Counted from the first letter of the stretch, positions 12,055-21,117 are shown. The stretch: DNA of 29,046 nt from Conidiobolus incongruus B7586 (GCA_000697335.1 JNEM01006455.1:1-29046); one strand, 5' to 3'. Translations and numbers: made by a program. Notes: generated by a model not told the origin, from the letters alone.

Positions 12055-13730
12055 TTGAGTTTAGCTTTTAATTTTAATTTACCCAATTTAATATCTGGTC
12101 AAGTTCCCCCAAGACCTATTGATCATTGGTCATTCGACAAAGTAATTATTATAAAAATACTGTATTACAATTAATTAACCGTTATTAGGTCAAATCAACT
12201 TTTAGACTATTCCTACAACGCATTTTATTTATTATTAACATTGTAACTAATCCTTACGGAGTTCATCCCAACATCGCTCAATTTTCGGGACTTGCACTCG
12301 ACAATATCTTGATGCGACATGCTACCCAGACTAATAGCGCTATTATTCAAGTGTGGGCCCAAAACCTAATGTATCACCGGGGCCTATACTTCAGCACACT
12401 GCCCTCGGATGTATTCATCCCAGCTTATATGCAGTGGCTACCACTTGCACTGAATCTCCATTCCGAAGAATTATCAAGTTTACTGAAGCCGATTTGGGAG
12501 TTTTTGCATCCCATTATTTATGACTATTTAATGAATTTTACAAAGAACCCAAGTCGTCAAAGGCGCGAAAGTTGCAAACTGATTTTGAAGTGGACCAATT
12601 ATGAGCATCGTATTAACCATATTCTATCCAATTTGGAAATTAACGTAAGGGATAAGGTAATAATTAAAAGATTATCACATTCGGATCTAATAGCCAAGCA
12701 TTTAGGAAATTATTACTACCAAACTAAATCAATTTCTAACACTTAAAAAATTTGATATCATTTTAAAAATTTTAAAATTGGGATTTTCATTAAATTTGAA
12801 TCAGTTTAAAGATTTTGAATTGAATTATATGTAATTAAATCGATAATAGTTATATAATCTTTGTTAATCTTTTTAATAGTTATTTGGAATATATTGCAAG
12901 TTTGAAATTGGAATTGATTCGAAAGATGATACCAAACTGGAGTGAGTACTTAATGGAGTTGAAAAAATATCTTAGCAATAGTCAAGGTAAATTTACCAAT
13001 CCATTCACGCCAATATTATATAGTAGATTAATCAATGCTAGATTCCATTTACGACCCAGAATTTTATCAACAACTTAAATTAACCATAGTCGGTATTGAA
13101 ACTCAAATCCAATCCGAAATCCTACAAGCCTTAATCAAAGTAACACTCTCTCCATAACATTCAATACCGCCAATACTGACATAATTTAGGAAATGGAATT
13201 AATCCAACGTCAAGGTATTATCAAACCCATTGAAGTACAAATGGACAACTACCAGGAAATCACATTTCGTAACAGGTTTAGAATGTTTGAAAACCTTGAT
13301 GAAAAATTAAAATTTGAGGAATATCTGGAAAGGCTGGAGAAGTTGAATCATTTGGTAAATTTTATATTATATAATATCTTGTTAATAGTGGGAATTGACT
13401 TTGGTTCAGAGTGGTAACGAATTAGTACATGGGATTTTGAAACATTTTCAAAATGCTATGAAATTTTTAGAGTTTTTGAAAGATTTTCCTAATAGATTGA
13501 GAGATTTGGATGATTGTTTAGCTTTAGATCTACAACAAGTAAGCTTTTTTCCACTATATATCCCTAATACTAATTCTTGGGATTAGCAATTCCATCGTCT
13601 ACAATCTCTATGTGAGTTGAGATTACAACAATGGTCTCAATTTGGAGAGGTCCGTGATGATTGGAATCAAATATTAAAGCTGGAAATGATCCAAGAGTTC
13701 CCATATTTATATTTAAATTTTAATCATTAA
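10982..13730 (+). CDS. NAA35: NatC N-terminal acetyltransferase auxiliary subunit NAA35/Mak10 (11 exons)
   Basis: Auxiliary subunit of NatC (with Naa30 and Naa38), which acetylates N termini beginning Met plus a hydrophobic residue. Exons are 10982-11153, 11202-11269, 11317-11442, 11488-12141, 12189-12656, 12706-12830, 12880-12986, 13042-13139, 13190-13354, 13389-13538 and 13587-13730. They join into 758 aa, close to human NAA35 (725). The family hallmark ELGELIHSPHFGL then MMDPKMDSG (from residue 81) is present. So are YHGHPPLQTLFTSYYFH, the YESEDF segment, the FLQRI region, and KILKLGFSLNL before YLEYIASL. All ten introns are GT-AG; one (13355-13388) is only 34 bases. The second acceptor is ambiguous: 11202 or 11208, both in frame, differing by two residues (AL). 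Exons 6 and 7 were placed by matching family residues and are the least certain. A run of 13 Asn codons (12016-12054) interrupts exon 4. Confidence 0.92.
12016..12054 (+). repeat. (AAT)13 coding microsatellite, poly-asparagine
   Basis: Thirteen uninterrupted AAT codons inside NAA35 exon 4, in a region flanked by other Asn- and Ser-rich sequence. It is probably a disordered surface loop. The absence of AAC codons points to recent slippage expansion. Confidence 0.92.
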
Positions 13731-14331
13731 TTGTAGAGATTTATAGCTTAAATAAAATTAATTAATGGTGATAAATCAATATTGGATAATTGTTGAATAG
13801 AATTTTCAACACCAATTCCTAAGTATTTCTTTTGATTAATTAGATAATGGCTATTAATCTCTAACTCAACATCAAAATAATTTTCAGGATATTAACCGTA
13901 ATCATTAATCATCACAAATTTAAACTATAGATTAATAAAATATTTGAATACTTTAATATTGTTTGGTTATAATCTATATATTTCGTAAAATATAATGCTC
14001 GTTTAGTTATTGGTAAATTGGATTTAGTTGGTGTCGAAAATTATTTACATAATTTATGGAACTTAAGATTGGAAATTCTTTAGTTTATTTTTTCATATTG
14101 ATAACTTTTATGGATACATTATTAACAAATAGAGTGACTACTGTACTAATTACCATATATGAATTATTAAAGATTAATCCAAATTAACCCTAGATTTATT
14201 AGAATTCCTACATATTAAATGATTAATAGTAATCACGTTAATTCATTCCTAATATTGCTTATTTCTAATATTCGAAATTGCAATAGATGATGGCAAAAGT
14301 TAAATATAGTCTAATTTACAGATATTGGGGG
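13731..14331. other. Convergent intergenic region
   Basis: Six hundred bases of AT-rich DNA between the 3' ends of NAA35 (plus) and the TBRG1-like gene (minus). I see only 3' flanking sequence, with no ORF or RNA gene. Confidence 0.6.
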
Positions 14332-15519
14332 TTAGTTGGATTCATTAGATGAAGAATACACCGGTGGGGGTGGGAGCGGTGATGATCTGTCGTACTGATC
14401 GCCGGGGGAGGGTGGCAGAAGGTTGGGGTCTAAGTGGTAGTCGCCGTTGGAGCGGGAAGACGACTGGGAATTGGATCTGGATATGGGCTCGTCCTTGACA
14501 TAGTCGTAGCGTCTAGCGGGACTCGACGCCTGGTTGCTACTGCGATCCACGATGGGAGATCCCCTTTCGGAGGTGCGCTTGCTGCTCTCGCCAGCGAGTT
14601 CATTCACGATTGGGGGTACAGGGTACTTGCGCTGGGGGACGGATCTCGCACTCATAACTTCGAATTGCTGCCATCTGTAGTTGCGACAACGCTTAGCATT
14701 GGGTAAATCCTGGATCATCTTGGCGATGGTGGGGTGACTGAATCCGAAGTAGTCAGGACCACTTGCCGAGTTGGAGTGCGATCGGTTGCGGATCTCATTC
14801 GCCAGCTTTACCACCGTTGTCCATGCCCCAGTCGCAGTGTTGCCTACGATGGGATCGTCGGGACGGTCTTCCGCCTCGATAACGAATCTGGGACCGTCGC
14901 CACCGTCGGTAATGGTGGCAGTGTAGCACGTCTGGTTGTTGGGATCAATCGTGGAATTGTAGTAGCGCGTTACCTTAAATCCAACTGGCCAGATGTAGCG
15001 ATCGTTGTGGAATGAGGGACGATCATAAACTACTTTGCCGAGGTCCAAAACAGTTAAAATACCAACGGTCACGGGCAAAATATAGTTACCGTCTTCATCC
15101 CTGTCGATAGGCTGAACACGTCGCACCTGGGTGGGATCGCGACGGGATCGCTTGCCAGAAGACTTGGCGGGAGGGGGAGGAGGAGGGGGCGGAAGACGGC
15201 TCGAAGATTTGGAAGGGTGTCTAGGGTAAGTGTTCACATTCCTCGAGTGGTGGTAGCTAGAAATAGTTTCCTCGTCCGACGTATCCGAAGTTTCGCTGGA
15301 GAAGGAAGGTTTTCGCTTCTCTCTCCTACGTTGGAGCGCTCTCTCCAATAGCTTGTTCTCCTGGTCGACGATATTGATCCGACGTTGCAATCTCCTCAAC
15401 TGAGCCATATTTTCGGCGAGGAGAGATTGTGCACATCGCAACTGGTCTTCCATAGCACGAAACTCGGAAGTAGAAATAGTGCCATAACTCGGTTGTTTGT
15501 ATGGTTTTGACTTGGGCAT
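14332..15519 (-). CDS. TBRG1-like FYRN/FYRC-domain protein, probably nuclear
   Basis: Single-exon gene for 395 aa. The frame is open upstream of the ATG at 15519, but that part is only an AT-rich leader with a TTA repeat, so MPKSKPYKQPSYG is the likely start. Residues 18-70 form a leucine-rich coiled coil ending in a basic patch (RRREKRK). A Ser-rich acidic stretch, a proline run (110-117) and a basic segment (KRSRR, 123-127) follow. Residues 165-215 fit an FYRN domain (GFKVTRYYNS, YTATITDGG, PRFVIEAED). Residues 218-288 fit FYRC (NTATGAWTTVVKLANEI, PDYFGFSHPTIAKMIQDLPNA, YRWQQFE). The C terminus is disordered, rich in Ser, Pro and Arg. Coiled coil plus FYRN-FYRC without PHD or SET is the layout of TBRG1 rather than of MLL-type methyltransferases. 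FYR domains occur in chromatin proteins; the role in fungi is unknown to me. Coding GC is far above that of neighbouring genes. Confidence 0.85.
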   Translation of the reverse strand: MPKSKPYKQPSYGTISTSEFRAMEDQLRCAQSLLAENMAQLRRLQRRINIVDQENKLLERALQRRREKRKPSFSSETSDTSDEETISSYHHSRNVNTYPRHPSKSSSRLPPPPPPPPAKSSGKRSRRDPTQVRRVQPIDRDEDGNYILPVTVGILTVLDLGKVVYDRPSFHNDRYIWPVGFKVTRYYNSTIDPNNQTCYTATITDGGDGPRFVIEAEDRPDDPIVGNTATGAWTTVVKLANEIRNRSHSNSASGPDYFGFSHPTIAKMIQDLPNAKRCRNYRWQQFEVMSARSVPQRKYPVPPIVNELAGESSKRTSERGSPIVDRSSNQASSPARRYDYVKDEPISRSNSQSSSRSNGDYHLDPNLLPPSPGDQYDRSSPLPPPPVYSSSNESN

Positions 15520-15537
15520 AATGTATATATAAATGTT

Positions 15538-15540
<3 letters not shown>

Positions 15541-15570
<30 letters not shown>
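15541..15570. repeat. (TAA)10 microsatellite in the TBRG1-like 5' leader
   Basis: Ten perfect TAA units on the plus strand (TTA on the coding strand), 21 bases upstream of the proposed start codon. Confidence 0.92.
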
Positions 15571-15573
<3 letters not shown>

Positions 15574-15670
15574 TAGCACTGTTAATGAAAAGTTGAAGTT
15601 GATAAATATATTTATATACACCTTCAATCAAAGAAAGCACAAAGGAAGGTTAATTAATAAAAGCAAAAGA

Positions 15671-15892
15671 ATGGTGGAGGAGGTGAGAGGGAGAATGTGG
15701 GAGGAGAATTATGCCAATGATCAACTTCCAAGAATGGACGAAGAGGATTTTGATCAAAAGCACCAATCCAAGACCTTCTTGACGCCTCGCTTTTCTCATA
15801 CGACCTTGATTGAATCATTGGCGAATTTCCTTGATTTCTTCCGCTTCAGCTCAATTTCACCTAAATTGGCCAATCACATGGTGAGATTTTAG
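15671..15892 (+). CDS. Doubtful small ORF, 73 aa
   Basis: An ATG-started frame on the strand opposite the TBRG1-like gene encodes 73 aa with a mixed, protein-like composition (MVEEVRGRMWEENYANDQ at the N terminus). I recognise no family, signal peptide or membrane segment. It lies inside the CCAAT-rich higher-GC block, so the open frame may simply reflect promoter or 5' leader composition. It is recorded because it is the only ATG-started frame of any length in this spacer. Confidence 0.15.
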   Translation: MVEEVRGRMWEENYANDQLPRMDEEDFDQKHQSKTFLTPRFSHTTLIESLANFLDFFRFSSISPKLANHMVRF

Positions 15893-16111
15893 GACAAGAT
15901 GATCCAAATGCATTCCAATTTCAATTTCGAGAACAGCTTCAATAGTTGTCAAGTCAAACGGCCGGAAGGAGGGTGACACGGATTAACCGATCCTGATTGG
16001 GAGTTCCAATCTAATTCTTGAAACACAATCAATCAATCTTAAGTAGACTTATCACCATCCAATTGCTATCTTCTCTGATTTGTTCAAGCTTCTGATCTTT
16101 TGTCTGATTGG
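15763..16111 (-). promoter_or_regulatory. Cluster of CCAAT boxes upstream of the TBRG1-like gene
   Basis: Eight CCAAT or ATTGG motifs fall within about 350 bases: 15763, 15865 (ATTGG), 15870, 15915, 15996 (ATTGG), 16006, 16059 and 16107 (ATTGG). Two of them form the palindrome ATTGGCCAAT at 15865-15874. CCAAT is bound by the HAP/NF-Y complex in fungi. By rough base composition I would expect about one. The cluster lies 245-590 bases upstream of the TBRG1-like start, a plausible promoter position. Binding itself is inference. Confidence 0.45.
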
Positions 16112-16678
16112 TTCAATTCTTGAATTTGTAAACATTTTCAACATTATGATAATTAATAATCTAACATTTTATCCTAAATAAATACCAAATGAAATAAGAT
16201 TAATACGTAACAGTCATCATTAATATTGATTAAATTTTTATTTTGACTTTATATTGATATGATTTATTGATCTCAAATCAACTCATTTATTTTTTACAAT
16301 TTGAGTTTAATTTTGAAAAATGTTATGATTAAAAATAATGAATTTAAAATTGTGCATCAATTTTAGACACTACCAAAATTCACTTTAATTTGAATCTAGA
16401 ATTTAATTTTTAAAAGAATAAACTATTCAATATTCAATAATTAAAAATTTTAATTTCAGTATTTTTTTTACTTAAAAAATGAATAATAAATCAAAACGAT
16501 TTAACAAATTCTAATATTTAATTTGATATGTATGAAAAAACAACTGGAATTAAAATTAAATAATGTAGATTTAAAAATAATTTATAGTTAATAACACAAA
16601 CAATATTAAACAAATTGGGAATATTTACTAGTCATTAATTGAAGACATATGAAGACATCTATACTATTAAATTAAGAA

Positions 16679-17311
16679 TTAATGATGACCTCCACTAGTC
16701 AACGGCGTCAATTCGATGGTATCGTCGCTAATAATCAATTCCGAATTCTCCAAATTGTTATCCACTAACGTTGAACTCGTACTCAATTTCCTGTACCTCT
16801 TGCTATTCTGATTCATGGTACTCCTCCGAGCTCCTCCGTTGGCACTTGATCCAGTTATTTCGATAGGTTTCATCTCCCACTTCATACACGCCCATTCGCC
16901 CCCGAGTGTCATAAACGCGAAAGAAAATATGGTCATGAGCCACCACGTTACACTCCAAGGGAAGTAACCTGTATAATACCATACTGCAATCAAGTGGAAT
17001 ACATGGAAAGTGAAGACGAAATCAAAACATAATTTAACCCTCTCAATTACAAATACCAACAATATAATCGACATTATACAAGTTATAAAATAATTCAATA
17101 TTAAATAAATAGCAATATCATTGGATAAATTATAGTTGAAGTGGTTGAATAGGAGATTGAGATTCAAAGGAATATCTTGCATTAGGCCAAGTACCAAATT
17201 GGATATACTGAGGATGACATAAATACCGAATTGAAAGCTGAAAATTTGGAAGATGATTAGCCATGGGTCGAATACTTTAGGTCGGAATTGGTTTTTGGGT
17301 AGTGCTGGCAT
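16679..17311 (-). CDS. SYS1: SYS1, Golgi multispan membrane protein
   Basis: Golgi protein that recruits the small GTPase Arl3 (ARFRP1 in animals), which then drives Arl1 and golgin recruitment. The gene is one exon of 210 aa (human 156). The N terminus FRPKVFDPWLIIFQIFSFQ matches the family FRSYVWDPLLI start. Four membrane spans are visible at about 18-44, 65-89, 94-113 and 118-137. The family segment CFDFVFTFHVFHLIAVWYY is followed by FPWSVTWWL and GGEWACMKWEMKPIEI. The loop between spans 1 and 2 and a polar C-terminal tail of about 58 residues (Ser, Asn and Thr-rich) account for the extra length. The start is the only ATG consistent with the family N terminus. Yeast Arl3 must be acetylated by NatC to bind Sys1, which links this gene to NAA35 about 3 kb away. 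Confidence 0.92.
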   Translation of the reverse strand: MPALPKNQFRPKVFDPWLIIFQIFSFQFGIYVILSISNLVLGLMQDIPLNLNLLFNHFNYNLSNDIAIYLILNYFITCIMSIILLVFVIERVKLCFDFVFTFHVFHLIAVWYYTGYFPWSVTWWLMTIFSFAFMTLGGEWACMKWEMKPIEITGSSANGGARRSTMNQNSKRYRKLSTSSTLVDNNLENSELIISDDTIELTPLTSGGHH

Positions 17312-17701
17312 TTTTTAAGTATTTGGTGACTTTGGAATTTTGGAGTGAATTATTCATTTATACCAAGTGATAATTGTTATGGGATTCGTTTGGAGATTAT
17401 TGAAATGAAATTATTAAGATGTAAGAGAATATAAAAGTTATGTTATCCTAACAAGTATATCCATTGTTTTTTAAAAAAATTTGGACAATATTGAAATTAT
17501 TATCAATCAGACCTTAACCTATGTTTATTTTAGAATTGTATACTCTTTATTCAAATGATTAAGTTATATAATTTGATATAGCCAGTTGATTTATTGCATG
17601 GCGTAGGATAATCAAAATATTTTAATCATTTTTTATTAACAATTAAACTTGAATACTATATAACAAATTGATTGAAATTAAACAATAGCCTATAATTATA
17701 G
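17312..17701. other. Intergenic spacer between Snapin and SYS1
   Basis: 390 bases of AT-rich DNA between two minus-strand genes. It holds the SYS1 promoter and Snapin 3' flank, with no further feature seen. Confidence 0.6.
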
Positions 17702-18214
17702 TTACTTCTTGCCCTTCATATAATCCTGACCACTATGCTGCTGCATCATCGTATGCATCTTTTCCAATCGGTCCATAACCAACAAAAATGTATGATTCAC
17801 CGAGTTTAATCTTTTTTTAGCTTGAATCAATTTGTCAATGCTTGGTTGAATTAGTGGTGGCGTCACAGAGCTCTCAAAGTCTTTCAGATGGTTCATGAGT
17901 TGATTCAGCATGGCATTCAGTTGGATTTGGCTCGCGTGCACGTTTCCAATACGTTCGTCCAAGTCTGTGACCACTGGTGTTAAAATATCCATTAAATTTA
18001 TGTTGAGATTGGGTGTTGATAATAGGCTGGGATCCTCCTTACCCTGGTTATGACTTCCCAACTTCGTCGCTTCCGAGACTGTTTCGGCATCCGGATTAGC
18101 ACCAACGTCGACTACTGCCGATATAGTGGGAATTTTAGATTCTATATCTTTATCATCACTAGATTTTGACTCTTTATTATTATTTTCATTAGTATTATTA
18201 TTAAGAGTGTTCAT
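17702..18214 (-). CDS. Snapin-like BLOC-1 subunit
   Basis: Small coiled-coil protein of BLOC-1, which acts in endosome to lysosome (vacuole) sorting; in animals Snapin is also shared with BORC. Single exon, 170 aa. Residues 1-72 are low complexity (Asn, Lys, Ser, Asp-rich) and probably disordered. Residues 73-157 match the Snapin domain: LTPVVTDLDERIGNVHASQIQLN corresponds to the human segment LLRPAVQQLDSHVHAVRESQVEL, and IDKLIQAKKRLNSVNHTFLLVMDRL to the YVKKLLNARRRVVLVNNIL region. The tail is short and Lys-rich. The start ATG at 18214 follows an AT-rich leader; an internal start would lose only disordered residues. Its stop lies 390 bases upstream of the SYS1 start. The call rests on heptad pattern and these two segments, so it is good but not certain. 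Confidence 0.75.
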   Translation of the reverse strand: MNTLNNNTNENNNKESKSSDDKDIESKIPTISAVVDVGANPDAETVSEATKLGSHNQGKEDPSLLSTPNLNINLMDILTPVVTDLDERIGNVHASQIQLNAMLNQLMNHLKDFESSVTPPLIQPSIDKLIQAKKRLNSVNHTFLLVMDRLEKMHTMMQQHSGQDYMKGKK

Positions 18215-18389
18215 TATTTAACATTAATAATTTGTAATAAAATAAATTCACATTCATTCAATTGCCCACATTTAATTTCAGTCTACTCCATTCAGAGACT
18301 AGTGGGATAAACAATTTTGAATTGAATTGTCAGTTTATTAAAAAATGTAATGAAAATTGTTAATGTGAATAAAAATATGGGGAAATAAA

Positions 18390-19319
18390 TTAGAGTTCAC
18401 CCTTAGCATCCACTTCGTTCGTGGAACTACCGTGGAGCGTACCAGATTCCACATGACTACTCTCGTTATTTGTGGGCTTGTCGCTGGTTCTGGGATAACT
18501 GCGGATGCCTCGAGTCGATCCGAGTTCACGTTCCTTGAATGCGCGGCGCAATTGGCTCACCGTCAAACTGCTAGCTACTACCCAACTTACATTGAAGAGC
18601 ACCATGGAATTGTCCCCAAGAGTTTGGAAGATGGCTAATAGGAGCATTGTTACACTGGTGAGAGTGGTCAAGACTGAGTAAATGGCACCGTCTTGCATCA
18701 ATGTAACATAGAAGGGTTTTTTAATGAATTTCCATTGGCGATACATTCCAACCAAGAATACGATAGAGAGGTAACCGTTGACGGCAATTTCCGAACCGAC
18801 TACCAATGCCCCGTAGAAAGGAGTAATTTCAGCACCGCAATTGTACAATGGGGTAACAGTTGTTGAAGTCTTGACAATATTGAAGACACCTACAACCACT
18901 CTGAACGTCTCTAAAATTACACCAACAAACCACACGATCTTATTATTGTTGCTGACTACACGGGACTTCAGTAGCAGAATTAATTCGATACATGTGGTGG
19001 AAATTAAATTGCCCACCGCCGAGAAATATATGCGGAATTCGCAGTGTTGGTTGAAGGTGAAAAAGAAACTAATAATGAGGAGATTCACTAAGAGCCCAAG
19101 GAAGGATTGGACAAAGTTGAGCAGGTAGAAAGGTTTAGGGGCTTTTCGCAACAGATTCAACGAGTGATAAGTGTTTCCCAAGAACATTGTAGTAGACATT
19201 GCATTGATGGACATGGTCAGATTGGACTCGTAAAGGAGTGCCAGGGTGGTAGTGAATACTGAAGGCACTGCACTTTGAGAGTTTATATCAGTAGGAGTAG
19301 TAGTGGTAGAATCACTCAT
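18390..19319 (-). CDS. Orphan seven-transmembrane protein, receptor-like
   Basis: Single exon, 309 aa, start at the first ATG. Hydrophobic spans lie at about 36-57, 64-88, 96-118, 127-149, 168-193, 210-232 and 238-258, giving seven helices. The Ser/Thr-rich N terminus carries a possible N-glycosylation site (NLT at 33-35). The C-terminal tail (259-309) is polar and Ser-rich. Cys93 just before span 3 and Cys161 in the loop before span 5 could form the disulfide typical of GPCRs. I see no DRY or NPxxY motif and cannot place it in rhodopsin, cAMP-receptor, Ste2/Ste3, opsin or PQ-loop families. By topology with an extracellular N terminus the tail would be cytosolic. A fungal orphan receptor is the natural guess; a transporter is not excluded. 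Confidence 0.75.
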   Translation of the reverse strand: MSDSTTTTPTDINSQSAVPSVFTTTLALLYESNLTMSINAMSTTMFLGNTYHSLNLLRKAPKPFYLLNFVQSFLGLLVNLLIISFFFTFNQHCEFRIYFSAVGNLISTTCIELILLLKSRVVSNNNKIVWFVGVILETFRVVVGVFNIVKTSTTVTPLYNCGAEITPFYGALVVGSEIAVNGYLSIVFLVGMYRQWKFIKKPFYVTLMQDGAIYSVLTTLTSVTMLLLAIFQTLGDNSMVLFNVSWVVASSLTVSQLRRAFKERELGSTRGIRSYPRTSDKPTNNESSHVESGTLHGSSTNEVDAKGEL

Positions 19320-19640
19320 AATGCTTTCTAATCAGTACAGATAAGTTTTAATAGAATAATGGGGCTATTGAAATACAATAACAAATAACAATATCAAATA
19401 TTAATCAAATCTTGAGAACAGATTTAAAATAGCATTCACCAATAATCTCCACTATATTTAAATACCTTGTGGTTTAACTCGAGTCAAACCGAAAAAAATA
19501 AACCATTCAATTTTCCTAAATTGGCAATTGATAATAAAAATTCCCCTGTAACAAAAGTCAATGTTTTCCAGACCCCTGGTCCAATCTAAATAATTTCCTT
19601 AAACAATAATTTGATTCGGCGATTATTCGATTAAACTCGA

Positions 19641-19793
19641 ATGTTTTACGATCTGCTCTACCTTCTGCAGCAACCATATCATCCCTTGCGATCCCGTCTT
19701 AACACTCATTGTAAATTCTTTGCCAAAGAGTTAAACTTAGGTAATAATAAAATTTGATAATGTTTTTAATAATAAGTTAATAAATTACAGACT
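19641..19793 (+). CDS. Doubtful small two-exon ORF, about 34 aa
   Basis: An ATG at 19641 opens a frame of 33 codons rich in Leu, His, Arg and Cys, unlike the Asn/Ile/Lys-rich frames of random AT DNA. At 19741 it meets GTAATA, and 50 bases later AG at 19789-19790, an intron of exactly the size and style used in the certain genes here. Splicing would give GAC then a stop, about 34 aa. Without splicing it ends after 38 codons at 19757. I recognise no family. It could be a tiny protein, a fragment of an older gene, or chance. Confidence 0.22.
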
Positions 19794-21117
19794 AATTTAA
19801 TTACTAAACCTAATTATATTTTATCAAATAATCAGGATGATACTTGATTATTTAATTTAAAAGTGTATAAATTACTCATCCTAGTGTTTTAATCGCTATT
19901 TGTAACACTTTTATGAATATAAAAGAGAATCGAGCTTGTATAAATAATATTCGCAATAAATTTGATTCAATGATAAAGTTAATACTAAGGATCTAATATA
20001 CGATATGAAATATGGAAAATATATTTTATAAAATATTATCAAGATAATATTGATAAATAATGTTAAGAATTAGATATTATATTTAATATTCAAAATTACA
20101 CTTGTAATTTGAGATAAATACTAGCTCAAAAATTAAACTTGATTGATCTATTAAGGTATGTGTACAATAAATAATATTTAACACTGATTATTATATTTGA
20201 TAGAATTTGATCATTTTAATAATTGATTGAATGAAATGATTGAGATTTATTTTGCATCAAAATTCGTCAATATTTTTCAAATAGTTGAGGTATTCAATAA
20301 TCAAGTAAAGGAATTATATGTTTCTCACAAGTTTGTAATTCTATGCAGGCTATTAAAATTAATAAATATTGATCACTTACTTGATTTTTTTAAAACACTC
20401 CTGCCGATCGTTAGATTATTTGTGATTTTTAATCGATTTTTTAATGATTTAATACATATATATATATATATACATTATATAATATGCATTGATTTGAATC
20501 TATATTTAGATTAATTAGTATTCTATAACTCTTTTTGAAGAAATTAATAAATGATTAATTGAAAAATTTTATATAACGATTATTATATATTAATTTTAGA
20601 GTGATAAAATTAAGATGAAATATAATAAAGAGGTTGGAGGAGATTAACCAGATTAAAAATAGATTTTAATATAAATAATAGATTCAAATCGGTAATATTT
20701 ATAAACTAACTTTTGTTTTACTATTACTTTAATTAGCATTCGTTAGAGTGTTCAAATATTGAATACTATACTATGAGTTTGGTTGATTATGCCGGATATT
20801 GTTTAATTCAAATATTGAAATTAAGTAATATAATGTATACTTTTTTATAATATTAAAGAATTGATGAAATAAGTTATTGAATTATATTATACTATTTAAA
20901 TAACTTAAATTGTATTTTTATGAATAAATGATAAACAAATTTAAATTTTTATTTAGAAGATTGAATTCATTATATTAAATTCAAGAAAGATATTTCAATC
21001 ATGTACTAGAATAAATTAGCTTGATCTAAATTAATTGTATTAGCTTTTGCATATTATATTATTAGCTAGATACTGGATTCAATGACTTTATAAAATATTA
21101 TTTTGGGTTTGTGAATA

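Larger units (their letters stand above)
15520..16678. other. Upstream region of the TBRG1-like gene and 3' flank of SYS1
   Basis: Both neighbours are on the minus strand, so this spacer carries the TBRG1-like promoter (left) and the SYS1 3' flank (right). Roughly 15640-16130 is clearly richer in G+C than the rest and holds a cluster of CCAAT motifs plus a small plus-strand ORF. From 16140 on it is ordinary AT-rich DNA with nothing I can identify. Confidence 0.6.

Noticed and set aside
14434-15015. Plus-strand frames of 90 and 93 codons opposite the TBRG1-like gene
   Set aside because: Antisense to clear FYRN/FYRC coding sequence. The high local GC keeps stops rare on both strands.
15520-15627. 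N-terminal extension of the TBRG1-like protein by an in-frame poly-Leu segment
   Set aside because: It has no ATG, begins with TTG, and consists of a TTA repeat and AT-rich leader. The ATG at 15519 gives a normal protein start.
20227-20514. Plus-strand open frame of 95 codons in gene-poor DNA
   Set aside because: Its content is mostly Ile, Leu, Phe, Asn and Tyr as expected from AT-rich DNA, the end is a TA repeat, and the frame opens with TTG. One frame of this length is expected by chance in a window of this composition. A faint Leu-rich pattern (HLLDFFKTLLPIVRLFV) could be a relic of an F-box/LRR gene, but I cannot support it.
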